From Microbulbifer agarilyticus (lineage in GTDB: Bacteria; Pseudomonadota; Gammaproteobacteria; Pseudomonadales; Cellvibrionaceae): 64,000 bases of DNA. Shown in pieces: positions 44,562 through 53,028 of the stretch. Every line of letters starts with the position of its first letter. Position 1 is the first letter of the stretch. The stretch lies in the NCBI RefSeq assembly GCF_020171345.1, contig NZ_JAIUZM010000001.1:310001-374000 (forward strand), read 5' to 3'. Below the pieces are notes generated by a model that saw only the letters and a program-made list of their open reading frames with translations, did no database searches and had not been told where the DNA came from. A program made the position numbers and the translations under genes.

Positions 44562-44578
44562 ATTTCTTGTTTAAACGT

Positions 44579-44602
44579 AAAAAGGGCCCACGCTGGGCCC
44601 CG
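44579..44602 (-). terminator. Intrinsic terminator or attenuator between ybaB and recR
   Basis: On the minus strand GGGCCCA pairs with TGGGCCC around a 3-nt loop, followed by five T. It lies inside a conserved operon, so partial termination is likely, lowering recR relative to ybaB. Confidence 0.7.
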
Positions 44603-44667
44603 CAAAAATTTGGGAAAACGAAAACCGGTGTTAAATACTTGGCCAGATATGTGGTCAACCTGCGCAA

Positions 44668-45018
44668 TCAGCCAAATGGAAACTTGAAACCTTCCGGCAG
44701 ATTCATGCCCGCACCGAGGTTACCCATCTGCTCTTTCTGCACCTTCTGCACCGCTTCTTCAACACGACGAACGGTATCGTTCACCGCCGCCGCCAGCAGG
44801 TCTTCGAGCATTTCCTTGTCTTCGCTCATCAGGCTGGCATCGATATTCACATCCACCACATCGTGGCGGCCGTTCATGGTCACCTTGATCATGCCGGCTC
44901 CGGACTCCCCGGTTACCCGCAGGTCGCCCAGCTCTTTCTGCATCTTTTCCATGCGCTCCTGCATGTCGGCCTGCATTTTCTGCGCCTGCTGCATTAAATC
45001 GCCGAAACCTTTCATCAT
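44668..45018 (-). CDS. ybaB: YbaB/EbfC-family nucleoid-associated protein
   Basis: 116 residues. [57 protein letters not shown] is the family signature, with the N-terminal helix and beta sheet that bind DNA as a dimer. Start could be either of two consecutive ATG codons. Lies 68 bp downstream of dnaX, in the usual gammaproteobacterial order. Confidence 0.96.
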   Translation of the reverse strand: MMKGFGDLMQQAQKMQADMQERMEKMQKELGDLRVTGESGAGMIKVTMNGRHDVVDVNIDASLMSEDKEMLEDLLAAAVNDTVRRVEEAVQKVQKEQMGNLGAGMNLPEGFKFPFG

Positions 45019-45086
45019 GGCAATTACCTATTTTCCATTTACTTCATTAATTCGTTTCTAACCCGGTCACTTTTGCCGAGCTGTAT

Positions 45087-47291
45087 TTAACCCAGAAATT
45101 CGACCGAGTCTGGCACCAGCTGTGCGCCCAGCTCCGATTGCAACTCCTGCACCAGCGGGTCCTGATTCAGCGAGTCGCGCGCAGATAACAGCTGCGCTTC
45201 TTTGGTTGCCGCAATCAATTGGGCGGGGGTGCCGCCGTACACATCGCCTACCTGAATCTGCACGGTGACTGGCTGACCGAAAAAGTCACCCAGCACGTCC
45301 GCGAGGCGGCGCTGATGCCCCTCGTCGTACAAACTGCTGCGAGTCTGGTCCAGGGTAAAGGACAGTATATTGTCCTGCCTTCCCAGTAACTCCAGGTTGG
45401 CGGCAATGGAGTGCAGGATACCGGTCACTCCCATTTGCGGGTACATGGCGGGCCAACTACCGGGAGTCAGAGCCTCCAGGCGTGCAGCGGGCGTCTGCGC
45501 CTGTTGCGAGGCTTGCTGCTCAGGCACACCTGCAGTTGCCGCCGGGGCCGGGGTCTCTGACTGCACAACTTGCTGGGGCGGCACGGATTGCACCTCCGCT
45601 ACCTGCTGACGCAGTCGCTCACGCATTGCCGTGCGCTCATCCGGCGCTGCTTCCGGCTGCACTGCCTGAGTCGCTGCGGCAATCGGTTGCTCGGCCACCT
45701 GCTCGGCCACAACGGCTTCTGACACATTGGACTGAGCTGGCAGTTCGGCTACAGCCTGGTTGATCGGTGGCTGCGACACCTGCACCGCCGGCTCGGGTGC
45801 CGGTTGGTGCGCAGGTTCGGTTACCGGCGCACTCGTCTGAGGCTCCGGGGTGAATTCAGGGGCGGGCTTTTTTCCCGCATCATTCACTACCTCCTCGGAA
45901 CCAGATGCCGACTGGAGCTCCACGTCCCAGGGGGGAGCTTCATCCACCGGGGGCTGCGCAGTGGGCGCTTTGGCTGCAGGCTCAAAGGGTTGTGGTGAAG
46001 TCGCAGGCGCTTCTGGTTGTGATTGCGCAACGGGCGGCATCTGCTCTGCCACCGGTGGTTGCTGAGAAGGTTGCGGCGCTGGCTCTGCGGGCGCTTCCTG
46101 AGCCGGAACCACGGACTGTGGCGAAGGCTGGGCCGAAGTCTGCTGGGGTGCCGGTTGCGCACTGGCCCCTGCACCTGCAAGCGGAGCGGTTGGGATATGG
46201 GCAACGCCCTGCGGTTTGAATGCGAGCATTCGCAGCAGCGCCATTTCAAAGCCACCGCGCGGGTCCGGCGCCATCGGCAGGTCCCGGCGTGCGAGCAATG
46301 CCATCTGATAAAACAACTGCACATTTTCGCCGGCCATGGCCGCCGCGTGATGCTGCAGCAACTCGGCATCGCCAAGGGCGTTGTCGATGGATTCCGGCAG
46401 CACCTGGGCAATGGCAATACGGTGCAGAATAGAGGCCAGCTCAGCCAGCGCTGCGCTGTAATCCGGTGCCTGTTCGGAAAGCTCGCTCACGGTATCGAAC
46501 AATGCGGACGGGTTTTCATCGGACAGCGCCTGCACCAGTTTCCAAACCAGGGTGCTGTCGAGGGTGCCGAGCATGGCTCGCACTTCTGCTTCACTGATCT
46601 TGCCGCCGCCGAAGGCAATGGCCTGATCGGTCAGGCTCATGGCGTCGCGCATACTGCCATCGGCCGCCCGGCCCAGATGCCAAAGGGCCTGCTCTTCAAA
46701 CGGCACCAGCTCTTTTTCCAGTACGAAGCGCAGGTGCTCAACCACCCGCTCCGGGCTCATATTCTTGAGGTTGAACTGCAAACAACGCGATAGCACCGTC
46801 ACCGGCAGTTTCTGCGGGTCGGTGGTGGCGAGCAGAAATTTAACGTGGGGAGGTGGCTCTTCCAGGGTTTTCAGCAGTGCGTTAAACGAGCTGTTGGACA
46901 ACATGTGCACCTCATCGATCAGGTACACCTTGTAGCGGCCCCGGGTCGGTGCGTATTGCACATTCTCCAGAAGCTCGCGGGTGTCCTCGACCTTGGTGCG
47001 GGAGGCGGCATCCACCTCAATCAGGTCGACAAAGCGTCCGTCGGCGATTTCGGTACATACGGAACACTGACCACAGGGCTCGGAGCTCACGCCCGTTTCG
47101 CAGTTCAGGCACTTGGCAAGAATTCGCGCAATGGTGGTCTTGCCCACCCCACGAGTACCGGCAAATAGGTAGGCGTGATGCAGGCGGTTGTTGTCGAGGG
47201 CATTGATCAGCGCCTGAAGCACGTGCTCCTGCCCGACCATTTCCCGAAACAGCCGCGGCCGCCATTTGCGTGCCAGTACTTGGTAACTCAT
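45087..47291 (-). CDS. dnaX: DNA polymerase III subunits tau and gamma
   Basis: Clamp-loader ATPase. The ATG at 47291 (MSYQVLARKWRPRLFREMVGQEHV) gives 734 residues for tau; the longer frame to 47381 lacks a good start. Walker A LFAGTRGVGKTTIARILAK, zinc site CLNCETGVSSEPCGQCSVC, Walker B VYLIDEVHMLSNSSFNALLKTLEEPP, sensor LLATTDPQKLPVTVLSRC. The Pro/Ala/Gln-rich linker (about 360-610) is long, then a C-terminal tau domain. A programmed -1 frameshift site at codons 473-475 would yield a gamma form of about 478 residues that keeps the ATPase but loses the tau tail. Confidence 0.97.
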   Translation of the reverse strand: MSYQVLARKWRPRLFREMVGQEHVLQALINALDNNRLHHAYLFAGTRGVGKTTIARILAKCLNCETGVSSEPCGQCSVCTEIADGRFVDLIEVDAASRTKVEDTRELLENVQYAPTRGRYKVYLIDEVHMLSNSSFNALLKTLEEPPPHVKFLLATTDPQKLPVTVLSRCLQFNLKNMSPERVVEHLRFVLEKELVPFEEQALWHLGRAADGSMRDAMSLTDQAIAFGGGKISEAEVRAMLGTLDSTLVWKLVQALSDENPSALFDTVSELSEQAPDYSAALAELASILHRIAIAQVLPESIDNALGDAELLQHHAAAMAGENVQLFYQMALLARRDLPMAPDPRGGFEMALLRMLAFKPQGVAHIPTAPLAGAGASAQPAPQQTSAQPSPQSVVPAQEAPAEPAPQPSQQPPVAEQMPPVAQSQPEAPATSPQPFEPAAKAPTAQPPVDEAPPWDVELQSASGSEEVVNDAGKKPAPEFTPEPQTSAPVTEPAHQPAPEPAVQVSQPPINQAVAELPAQSNVSEAVVAEQVAEQPIAAATQAVQPEAAPDERTAMRERLRQQVAEVQSVPPQQVVQSETPAPAATAGVPEQQASQQAQTPAARLEALTPGSWPAMYPQMGVTGILHSIAANLELLGRQDNILSFTLDQTRSSLYDEGHQRRLADVLGDFFGQPVTVQIQVGDVYGGTPAQLIAATKEAQLLSARDSLNQDPLVQELQSELGAQLVPDSVEFLG
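45856..45875 (-). other. Programmed -1 frameshift site in dnaX
   Basis: In the dnaX frame the codons read GGA AAA AAG, so the slippery heptamer A AAA AAG (45873-45867) has the same phase as in Escherichia coli dnaX. After a -1 slip the next codons are GCC CGC CCC TGA, giving Ala-Arg-Pro then stop at 45858-45856. A Shine-Dalgarno-like GAGGAGGT lies about 16 nt upstream, like the internal stimulator in E. coli. A short GCGGG/CCCGC stem can form around the A tract. Confidence 0.85.
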
Positions 47292-47643
47292 TCGCTCTCC
47301 GCCGTGGCCCCAGTCGACATGGGCGCCACCTTTAGTCGATATCTGCCGACTGATCCGAGGTACCCCCGGCCTAGCTGGCATTGAAATTTGAGAAGTGCGC
47401 CATTATACCGGCATCGACGCGCAGGAATAGGCATGTGCCTGCGGTCACTGGATTTATCGACCTGACGTGCGTGCAGGCTGTTCAATCGACTGCTGGACGC
47501 ACCAAAAAGAACCACTTTGATAAACTCAGTCACTTTATCTTGCCAAAACGACCACTCGTCGATCGTTATCCAGCTGTGTTATAACTGACGCGGTTGGCCT
47601 TATAACAATCATAACGAGCGCGATACGGGGAATCCGTCCACCA

Positions 47644-48174
47644 ATGAGCAAAGCCCGGAAGACACTTCTGGAATCTCTTTTTGCCGATCACGGCCAGGCG
47701 CTGGTGCGCTTTGTCACGCGTATTGTGCGAAGTACCGAAGATGCCGAGGATATTGCCCAGAACGCCTACTTGCGACTGCAGAAGCTCAGCGACGAGAAAG
47801 ACCTCGACAACCCCCGGGCCTACCTCTTCCAGATCGCCAACAACCTGGCCGTGGACCAGCTGCGCCGCGGCAAACTGCATATCGACTATGTAAGCCAGCA
47901 ATTGCCCCCCGAGGGCTCCACCCCCACCGATGACGAGTACGGTTTTGACCAGTCGCCGGAACGGGTGCTGGCAGCAAGACAGCAATTACAGGCGATCCAC
48001 CAGGCCATGGACAGCCTGCCACTCAAATGTCGCCAGGCATTCCTGCTGCACCGCAATCGCGGCCTGTCCTACTCGGACATTGCCCAGGAAATGAACATCT
48101 CGGTCAGCAGTGTAGAGAAGTACATTCTGCAAGCGCTGAAAGTCTGTCGACAGAAGACCGGCGGAATACGCTGA
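47644..48174 (+). CDS. ECF sigma factor, FecI-type
   Basis: 176 residues. Region 2: LFADHGQALVRFVTRIVRSTEDAEDIAQNAYLRLQ and NPRAYLFQIANNLAVDQLRR. Region 4: AMDSLPLKCRQAFLLHRNRGLSYSDIAQEMNISVSSVEKYILQALKVCR, the helix-turn-helix that reads the -35. It is followed by a FecR anti-sigma gene and an STN-domain TonB receptor, the cell-surface signalling trio. Substrate detected by the receptor would release this factor to transcribe the uptake genes. A 423-bp gap to fecR is unusual for the family. Confidence 0.93.
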   Translation: MSKARKTLLESLFADHGQALVRFVTRIVRSTEDAEDIAQNAYLRLQKLSDEKDLDNPRAYLFQIANNLAVDQLRRGKLHIDYVSQQLPPEGSTPTDDEYGFDQSPERVLAARQQLQAIHQAMDSLPLKCRQAFLLHRNRGLSYSDIAQEMNISVSSVEKYILQALKVCRQKTGGIR

Positions 48175-48597
48175 GACTGTCGCCACACGCCCCGCTCCCG
48201 CACCTTATCCACTCATCGCACCTAGCCCCTCCACTAATCGCACATTGGTTGCGACTTGGTCTACCTTTGAACAAGCTTGGCGCATGGCATGCAATAACGC
48301 ACCGCCGTGCAGCAAAAACATAAAAAAGTATTGAGGGCAAGGGGCTGTAGTCCGTCTTACTGGTATACACGGGCATCCATGTGAAAAAGAACGGATCATT
48401 CGTTCAAAATATGCTAAATTTTGCGGCGTTTTATCGTAAAAATTGCGCAGAACGAACAGGCACGTTGCTTTGGGCGCCAAACTTTAGCACCAAATTGGTG
48501 CGGCGAGACGGAAATGGAACTTGTTAGTCACCATTTGCTCAAAAGACAACTCTGACAGACAGCCCGATTCATAGATCGGGGAAAAGGTATTAGTGCG
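48175..48597. other. Long gap between FecI-type and FecR-type genes
   Basis: 423 bp with no gene I can support on either strand. It contains an AT-rich segment around 48400-48450 that could be a promoter region. A 6-bp hairpin, CCCGAT/ATCGGG, lies at about 48562-48579 in the leader just ahead of the fecR start. It suggests separate transcription of the anti-sigma gene. Confidence 0.45.
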
Positions 48598-49653
48598 GTG
48601 AACCTCCAGGAAGTACAAAAAGGACCAACGGAAGATCAGCTCGATCAGGCTTGCGCCTGGATCGCGCGTTTGCGTTCCGATTCGATCAGCGATGCTGATC
48701 GCCGTGCCTTTGCCAGCTGGATGTCCGATGATTCCGCCAACCGTCAGGCCTTTGATGAAATGGCTGAGCTGTGGGGCGATCTCGGCGCCTTTTCACACAT
48801 GCCACTGAATGAGCTCTATCCGGAGAGTGTGCCGACCAATCAGTCCGCCGCCGCAAACACGCAATCCTCTCGCACGTCAGCCTCTGCCTCTACGAGCGGC
48901 TGGAACCTGCCCCAATGGTTACTTGGTGGTGGCGCAGTGGCCGCCTGCCTGACCGTTGCACTCTGGGTGGGCAATCAGTGGCTGCAGCAGGCCCCGGCAT
49001 CGCAACAGGTTTACGCAACTGCCGTAGGTGAGACGCGTACCGTTTCACTGGCGGATGGCTCGCAAGTGCAACTGAATACAAACTCTGAACTGGTGGTCAC
49101 TTTCAGTCGCGATGAGCGCCGCACCCAGCTGCTGCGCGGCGAGGCTTATTTCGACGTTGCACGCCAGACCGCCAGACCGTTCACGGTCGCCGCCGGCGAG
49201 GCCAACATTCGCGTACTCGGCACCCAATTCAATGTTGAGCGCAACCGCAGCAACACCCGGGTATCCGTGACTGGTGGTGTGGTAGCGGTGAGTGAATCCC
49301 GTACTGCCAGCGGCCTGCAGCCCGAAACGGTAAAATTGACCCGTAATCAAAAGGTCAGCGTATCCGGTAGCGGCCTCTCCGATGTCAGCCGCACCTCGGC
49401 CAATGAAGCGCTGGACTGGACCCGTGGACAGCTGGTTTTCGACCGCACCCCACTGAATGAAGCACTGGAAGAATTGAACCGCTACCTGGACGTGCCCGCA
49501 GCGGCAGCGGCCAATGTGGGTGACCGCACCCTGTCCGGGACCTTCGAGCTCGCCGACCCGGAGAGCACCCTATCTGCGATTGCGACCGCCCTGGACCTCG
49601 ACCAGGACCAGAGCAATCCCAACCTGACTCTCTTGTCTCCCAAGCCTAAGTAA
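48598..49653 (+). CDS. FecR-family transmembrane anti-sigma regulator
   Basis: 351 residues from a GTG at 48598. The N-terminal DUF4880 domain (about 10-60) shows QACAWIARLRSDSISDADRRAFASWMSDDSANRQAFDEMAELWGDL, which binds the sigma factor. A single membrane helix follows (WLLGGGAVAACLTVALWVG, about 103-121). The periplasmic FecR domain begins YATAVGETRTVSLADGSQVQLNTNSELVV, with the GEAYFDVA motif. The C-terminal ALDWTRGQLVFDRTPLNEALEELNRYL would contact the STN domain of the receptor downstream. Confidence 0.95.
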   Translation: MNLQEVQKGPTEDQLDQACAWIARLRSDSISDADRRAFASWMSDDSANRQAFDEMAELWGDLGAFSHMPLNELYPESVPTNQSAAANTQSSRTSASASTSGWNLPQWLLGGGAVAACLTVALWVGNQWLQQAPASQQVYATAVGETRTVSLADGSQVQLNTNSELVVTFSRDERRTQLLRGEAYFDVARQTARPFTVAAGEANIRVLGTQFNVERNRSNTRVSVTGGVVAVSESRTASGLQPETVKLTRNQKVSVSGSGLSDVSRTSANEALDWTRGQLVFDRTPLNEALEELNRYLDVPAAAAANVGDRTLSGTFELADPESTLSAIATALDLDQDQSNPNLTLLSPKPK

Positions 49654-49787
49654 GATATAAATCCCGCCCTGGTGATCGTACTTTTTTTAGCCATAAGCTA
49701 AACGATCGCCCATTTACGACATCAACTAAAACATAAGCTGTGTTTTCTGGTCGCCGATCGCGCCGGATACGGGCGGGATGAGTCGCA

Positions 49788-52682
49788 TTGAATTTCCGGC
49801 ATTGGGCAACGCTGTCGCTGACGGGTCTGCTTATACTCTCGCAGAGTAGCCTTGCCGCCTGCCCGAAATCCGGTGTTGAACTCCCCTCCGGCAACCTCTC
49901 CAAAGCACTCATATCGCTGGGCCGCCAATGCCGTATTTCACTGGTAGTACAGGCGGATAGCGCTTCTTCTATACAAGTCCGGAAACAATACCTCGAGACC
50001 CCCGACGGCAGTATTGCTCCTGCTTTGAAGCAGCTGCTGGCAAAAACCGGCCTGACATTTACCCACACCGGCACCAATGCCGTGGCAGTGGTGGCCAAAG
50101 CGAAGAAATCCGAACAGCAAGAAGCCGAAGACTCCCTCTTACCCGAAGAAGAGGTGATCGTCACCGGCCGCAGCCTGACCGGTAGCCATTTGCGCTACCT
50201 GAAGCTCGATAGCTATGCGCCGATCGATGTATTGGCGCAGCCGGAGCTCGAGATCACCGGTGCCCAGACCGTCTCAGAACTGCTGAAGTTTCTACCGGCA
50301 GTCTCCGGCAACTCCACCAGCACTTCGGTGACCAACGGTGGCAACGGCACCGCCACCGTCACACTGCGCGGCCTGCCTGCCAGCAACACCCTGGTACTTA
50401 TCAACGGCCGGCGCATCGTCAGCAACGGCTTTGGCGGGGAAGCCGCGGACCTCAATACCATCCCCCTCTCTGCGGTAGACCGGATCGAAGTATTAAAAGA
50501 CGGCGCGTCCGCAGTGTATGGCTCCGACGCCATTGCCGGGGTTGTGAACATCTTGCTGCGTAGAGACTTTGACGGCTTGTCCGTGAACAGTTACTACGGC
50601 CAGGCCGAACGCGGGGATCAGGAAACCAGTTCCTACAGCGTCACCTGGGGTGGAGGCAACGAAGATACACACCTGATGCTGAGCCTCGCGGACTACCGTC
50701 AGGGTGAAGTCTTGAGCCGCGATCGCACCATTTCGGATTCTGCGGATAACCGCGGCCGTGGCGGTACCGACTTGCGCTCCGCCGCATCACCACAGGGATT
50801 CATTGCCCTCGAGGATGAGGTCGTCACCAATAGCGTCGACGGCTACCGTACCTGGACAATGGAGGACCTGTATAACTTCCGCGAATACACCTCCGCACTA
50901 GTCCCCTCGGAACGCCAATCTGTTTATCTGGCGCTCAACCATCGCCTCCAGGGCGACACGCAAGCGTTCGCGGAGGCCATGGCCGTTCGCACCCGCTCCG
51001 AGGCGGCGATGGCACCTACTCCGGTATTTACCCGCTTTGACAATGGCGACCTGACGATATCCAGCGACAACATATACAACCCGTTCAACGAAGACATTGT
51101 CGATGTGCGCAAGCGGGTGATTGAGCTGGGCCCGCGCGCGCAACACAATGGCACGGACACCTTCCGGTTTAACACCGGCTTGAAGGGATTGATGGACGAC
51201 TGGCAGTGGGAATTAACTGCGGCCGCGCACTACACCCGCGCACGTGAGCGCCTTACCAACCTGATCGACCCTTTCCGCCTTTCCCGCGCGCTCAAGGGGC
51301 CGGACATCTGTGCGGAAAACAGCGACTGCGTGCCCGTTAACCTTCTCGGCGTAACCGGAAGCATTGACGAGCAGCAACTGGATTACATCCGCGCAACCAG
51401 TTACGTGGACGGTGTGAGCCGAATGGCGTCCGTTACTTACATTGCCGACGGTCCGCTGGGCAAAATCGCGTCGGGTGACATTCTCGCTGCGGCTGGCGTC
51501 GAGTTGCGCAGAGAGGAAATCCGTTTCCGCTCCATCGATGCCGCTGGCTCCTCGTTCATCGGTGGCGCCTCCTCGGGCGCTGCCAAGGGATACCGGCTGA
51601 TTGGCGAAAGCTTCGCGGAAATTTCCATTCCACTGTCCGCTGAACGACTTTGGCTGGACGGCGCAGTGCGCTACTCGGATTACAGCGATTTCGGCACCAC
51701 GGCCAATCCAAAGATTGCATTGCGCTGGCGCCCCTGGCCATCTCTTCTGGTGCGTGCAAGTTATGCCACTGGCTTCAAGGCACCGACCCTGGTGGACATG
51801 AATCAGACTGGTTACCAAAGTCAGGAATTCCTGTTTGACCCCTGTACCAATAGCGACGCGGCCCTCCTCCCCGGCTGCAACGGGCAAGCAGACCAGTCAC
51901 GAATTCAATACCTGACAGAATTTGGCGGCAACCCTGGCCTGCAGCCGGAGACTTCGGATAACCGCTCCCTCGGCATCGTGTGGACACCGGGCGGCTTTAC
52001 CGGCTTCCATGCCAGCCTCGACCTGTACGATATCCGCCAAAACGATGTGATCGACACCAGCCCGCAATACCTGATCAACGAAAATGCAAACAACGGGCTC
52101 TTCAGTGATCGCGTTCAACGCGACGCCGGCGGTGACATCACGCGCATTGTCGCCACAAGACTCAATATCGGTGCGCGAGAAGTACGCGGTATTGACGCCT
52201 CCATGCGCTACCAGCACTTGTCAAAAAAACTGGGGCTCATTCGCTGGTCCATGAATGGCAGCCACATTGACCGCTACCTGAATCAGCTGGCGCCGGGTAG
52301 CCCTGTTGAGGACCTGACGGGCACCTTCGTCGACGCTGCGAGTGGCGGTGCCGGCTCGCTCCCGGAATGGAAAGCCAACACCGGTGTTTACATGCAGCGA
52401 GGACGCTGGGAAGGCGGCTACACCATTCATTACGTAGACAGCCTGGAAGAAAGCTTTACCCTCGACAACAAATTTGTCCGTCGAGATATTCACAGCTGGA
52501 CAACCCACGACGTTCAAATCGCATACGCGGTACCGTCAGGATTTCGTTTTGCGATCGGCGTCGACAACCTGATGGACAAGGCTCCGCCGTTTGCAGCTTC
52601 CGCGTTCAACGATAATTTTGACGCGCGCACCTACGACATTGCCGGTCGCTATTGGTACACGACCTTTAGCTTCAACATGTAA
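49788..52682 (+). CDS. TonB-dependent transducer with STN domain
   Basis: 964 residues from a TTG at 49788; signal peptide to about residue 24. The STN signalling domain (about 30-105: LPSGNLSKALISLGRQCRISLVV to GLTFTHTGTNAVAVVAK) would signal to the FecR protein upstream. TonB-box-like EEEVIVTGRSL, then the plug (about 150-280: TVSELLKFLPAVSGNSTSTSVTNGGNG, ATVTLRGLPASNTLVLINGRR, RIEVLKDGASAVYGSDAIAGVVNI). The barrel ends YDIAGRYWYTTFSFNM with the expected terminal aromatic-x-aromatic. Substrate cannot be told; siderophore or glycan are both possible. Confidence 0.93.
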   Translation: MNFRHWATLSLTGLLILSQSSLAACPKSGVELPSGNLSKALISLGRQCRISLVVQADSASSIQVRKQYLETPDGSIAPALKQLLAKTGLTFTHTGTNAVAVVAKAKKSEQQEAEDSLLPEEEVIVTGRSLTGSHLRYLKLDSYAPIDVLAQPELEITGAQTVSELLKFLPAVSGNSTSTSVTNGGNGTATVTLRGLPASNTLVLINGRRIVSNGFGGEAADLNTIPLSAVDRIEVLKDGASAVYGSDAIAGVVNILLRRDFDGLSVNSYYGQAERGDQETSSYSVTWGGGNEDTHLMLSLADYRQGEVLSRDRTISDSADNRGRGGTDLRSAASPQGFIALEDEVVTNSVDGYRTWTMEDLYNFREYTSALVPSERQSVYLALNHRLQGDTQAFAEAMAVRTRSEAAMAPTPVFTRFDNGDLTISSDNIYNPFNEDIVDVRKRVIELGPRAQHNGTDTFRFNTGLKGLMDDWQWELTAAAHYTRARERLTNLIDPFRLSRALKGPDICAENSDCVPVNLLGVTGSIDEQQLDYIRATSYVDGVSRMASVTYIADGPLGKIASGDILAAAGVELRREEIRFRSIDAAGSSFIGGASSGAAKGYRLIGESFAEISIPLSAERLWLDGAVRYSDYSDFGTTANPKIALRWRPWPSLLVRASYATGFKAPTLVDMNQTGYQSQEFLFDPCTNSDAALLPGCNGQADQSRIQYLTEFGGNPGLQPETSDNRSLGIVWTPGGFTGFHASLDLYDIRQNDVIDTSPQYLINENANNGLFSDRVQRDAGGDITRIVATRLNIGAREVRGIDASMRYQHLSKKLGLIRWSMNGSHIDRYLNQLAPGSPVEDLTGTFVDAASGGAGSLPEWKANTGVYMQRGRWEGGYTIHYVDSLEESFTLDNKFVRRDIHSWTTHDVQIAYAVPSGFRFAIGVDNLMDKAPPFAASAFNDNFDARTYDIAGRYWYTTFSFNM

Positions 52683-53028
52683 AGCAAACGTCGCAAAAAA
52701 TTCTCCGCGGATTTTTCCTTCGCCCATTTTTTCTGCGCACACCTGACGCGGAATATTTTTCTCAAACACTCTCCATGCGCCACGCGCACTGGCGCTTCTC
52801 ATCGGTACTTTCACGCAACGAACGCACACCTCGTTCGCCATTTTCCCCACTTCTGACGCCGGTTTTGGCACGCCTGCACCAAAGGCGCAATTTCATTCAC
52901 GAATCGACTTGAACGGTGAAAAATTGTTCTAGGGTTGATAGCAAGCCTCTTGTTGATAGATGTATGTAGTTGTCAGGGAGGGCGTAGCCATATTCGGCGA
53001 TCATTACCGGTATCAGGAGAGGTATACC
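52683..53028. other. Leader region of the second TonB-dependent receptor
   Basis: 346 bp without a gene I can support. The 3' end carries AGGAGAGG five bases ahead of the receptor start. No convincing terminator follows the first receptor: the 100 bp after its stop are mixed and lack a stem with a T tract. Confidence 0.4.

Noticed and set aside
47292-47643. Signal recognition particle RNA gene next to dnaX
   Set aside because: I looked for the conserved GGTCAGGTCCGGAAGGAAGC-type core on both strands and did not find it here.
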